In this document: positions 63,878-64,000 of the stretch, piece by piece | How the letters are laid out: each line of letters starts with the position of its first letter | Numbering within the stretch: the stretch's first letter is position 1 | Source: GAS188 sp963713805 | GTDB taxonomy: Bacteria; Pseudomonadota; Alphaproteobacteria; Rhizobiales; Beijerinckiaceae | Assembly (NCBI GenBank): GCA_963713805.1 | Contig: CAVQNF010000026.1 | Location: forward strand, 62,001-126,000 | Direction: 5' to 3' | DNA: 64,000 bases | Translations under genes and position numbers: made by a program | Notes under the pieces: model-generated | Told to the model about the DNA's origin: nothing | Seen by the model: the letters and a program-made list of their open reading frames with translations, nothing else | Databases searched by the model: none

Positions 63878-64000
63878 AACCGCGTTCGAGGAAGCCGCTT
63901 TCGCGCTTCGCCGGCACGGCGGGAAGAAGCGCGGCCGTCGCGTTCTTGGCCGGTCTCGTCTTCGTCGCCGCTGCCGCGCCTTCCGATGGCGCGCCGCCGT
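63874..64000 (+). CDS. lptA: LPS export protein LptA, N-terminal part (runs off the window)
   Basis: The start ATG overlaps the lptC stop. The 42 visible codons give MKPRSRKPLSRFAGTAGRSAAVAFLAGLVFVAAAAPSDGAPP, a signal peptide for the periplasm. Identity as LptA rests on position after lptC and signal sequence; the OstA domain lies outside the window. Confidence 0.8.
   Translation, partial: MKPRSRKPLSRFAGTAGRSAAVAFLAGLVFVAAAAPSDGAPP

Noticed and set aside
1..64000. CRISPR array or cas genes
   Set aside because: No series of short equally spaced repeats was seen; the only tandem or direct repeats are pairs (32.6, 45.5 kb) or the comM duplication.
1..64000. Complete insertion sequence with transposase, or an integrase gene
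   Set aside because: No transposase or integrase motif could be recognised in any frame. Only ends and remnants (35.9-37.7 kb, palindromes) are present.

Overview
The window is a high-GC chromosomal segment from an alphaproteobacterium, most likely of the order Hyphomicrobiales (Rhizobiales). The evidence is the gene orders rpmH-rnpA-yidC-engB, tlpA divergent from argH-lptM, serB divergent from miaA, cobS divergent from cobT, and secE-nusG. Repeats of a type familiar from Bradyrhizobium-like genomes and three PF04392 substrate-binding genes point the same way. The genus cannot be named from sequence alone.

Layout. 0.1-5.5 kb: a CobW-type metallochaperone, then rpmH, rnpA, yidC, engB and a secreted RidA protein. 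5.6-11.9 kb: accessory DNA with a PF04392 binding protein, Xre/RES and RelB/YafQ-type toxin-antitoxin loci (some broken), modBC without modA, and a HigA remnant. 12-19 kb: core metabolism (class III aminotransferase, hpf, ptsN, class I fumarase, cobS, cobT). 19-22 kb: a partial branched-chain-type ABC transporter. 22-28.7 kb: NfeD/SPFH membrane pair, a cupin and the glycolate oxidase operon glcDEF. 28.8-30.2 kb: an AT-richer islet with an unrecognised two-gene cassette and brnTA. 30.2-35.8 kb: tlpA, argH, lptM, an ArsR regulator with a flavin reductase, nusG and secE. 35.9-37.7 kb: a segment bounded by 14-bp inverted repeats carrying two degraded PF04392 genes. 37.8-48 kb: LysE, GMC oxidoreductase, SDR, miaA, serB, a large membrane protein, PhzF, NUDIX and metallo-hydrolase genes. 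48-64 kb: a MocR regulator with a threonine dehydratase, comM with a duplicated 3' end around a small STAS-like cassette, relBE, an aldehyde dehydrogenase, two further binding proteins, higBA, a tRNA-Ile2, livF, lptC and the start of lptA.

Three things stand out. (1) The last 299 bp of comM occur twice in direct orientation, about 90% identical by eye, and bracket a DUF4325 cassette, as if an element had integrated at comM and rebuilt the gene end. (2) A 27-bp inverted-repeat element (arms starting GAATTACGGTGACAG) sits at the 3' ends of three genes, and repeat sequence supplies their last residues and stop codon (Glu-Leu-Arg-stop). (3) About 50 frame shifts interrupt conserved genes between 0 and 44 kb, almost all explicable as single-base insertions, while the last 18 kb have none that I can detect. 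Sequence or assembly error is the simplest explanation, so the shifted core genes are annotated as genes and not as pseudogenes.

Toxin-antitoxin modules are dense: brnTA, relBE and higBA look complete or nearly so, Xre/RES is present but shifted, RelB has a truncated partner, and there is one HigA remnant. Palindromes that could be operators precede brnTA, relBE and higBA. Many other genes concern nutrient uptake (three branched-chain-type binding proteins, modBC, PF04392 proteins), small-molecule oxidation and envelope assembly (yidC, secE, lptM, lptC, lptA).
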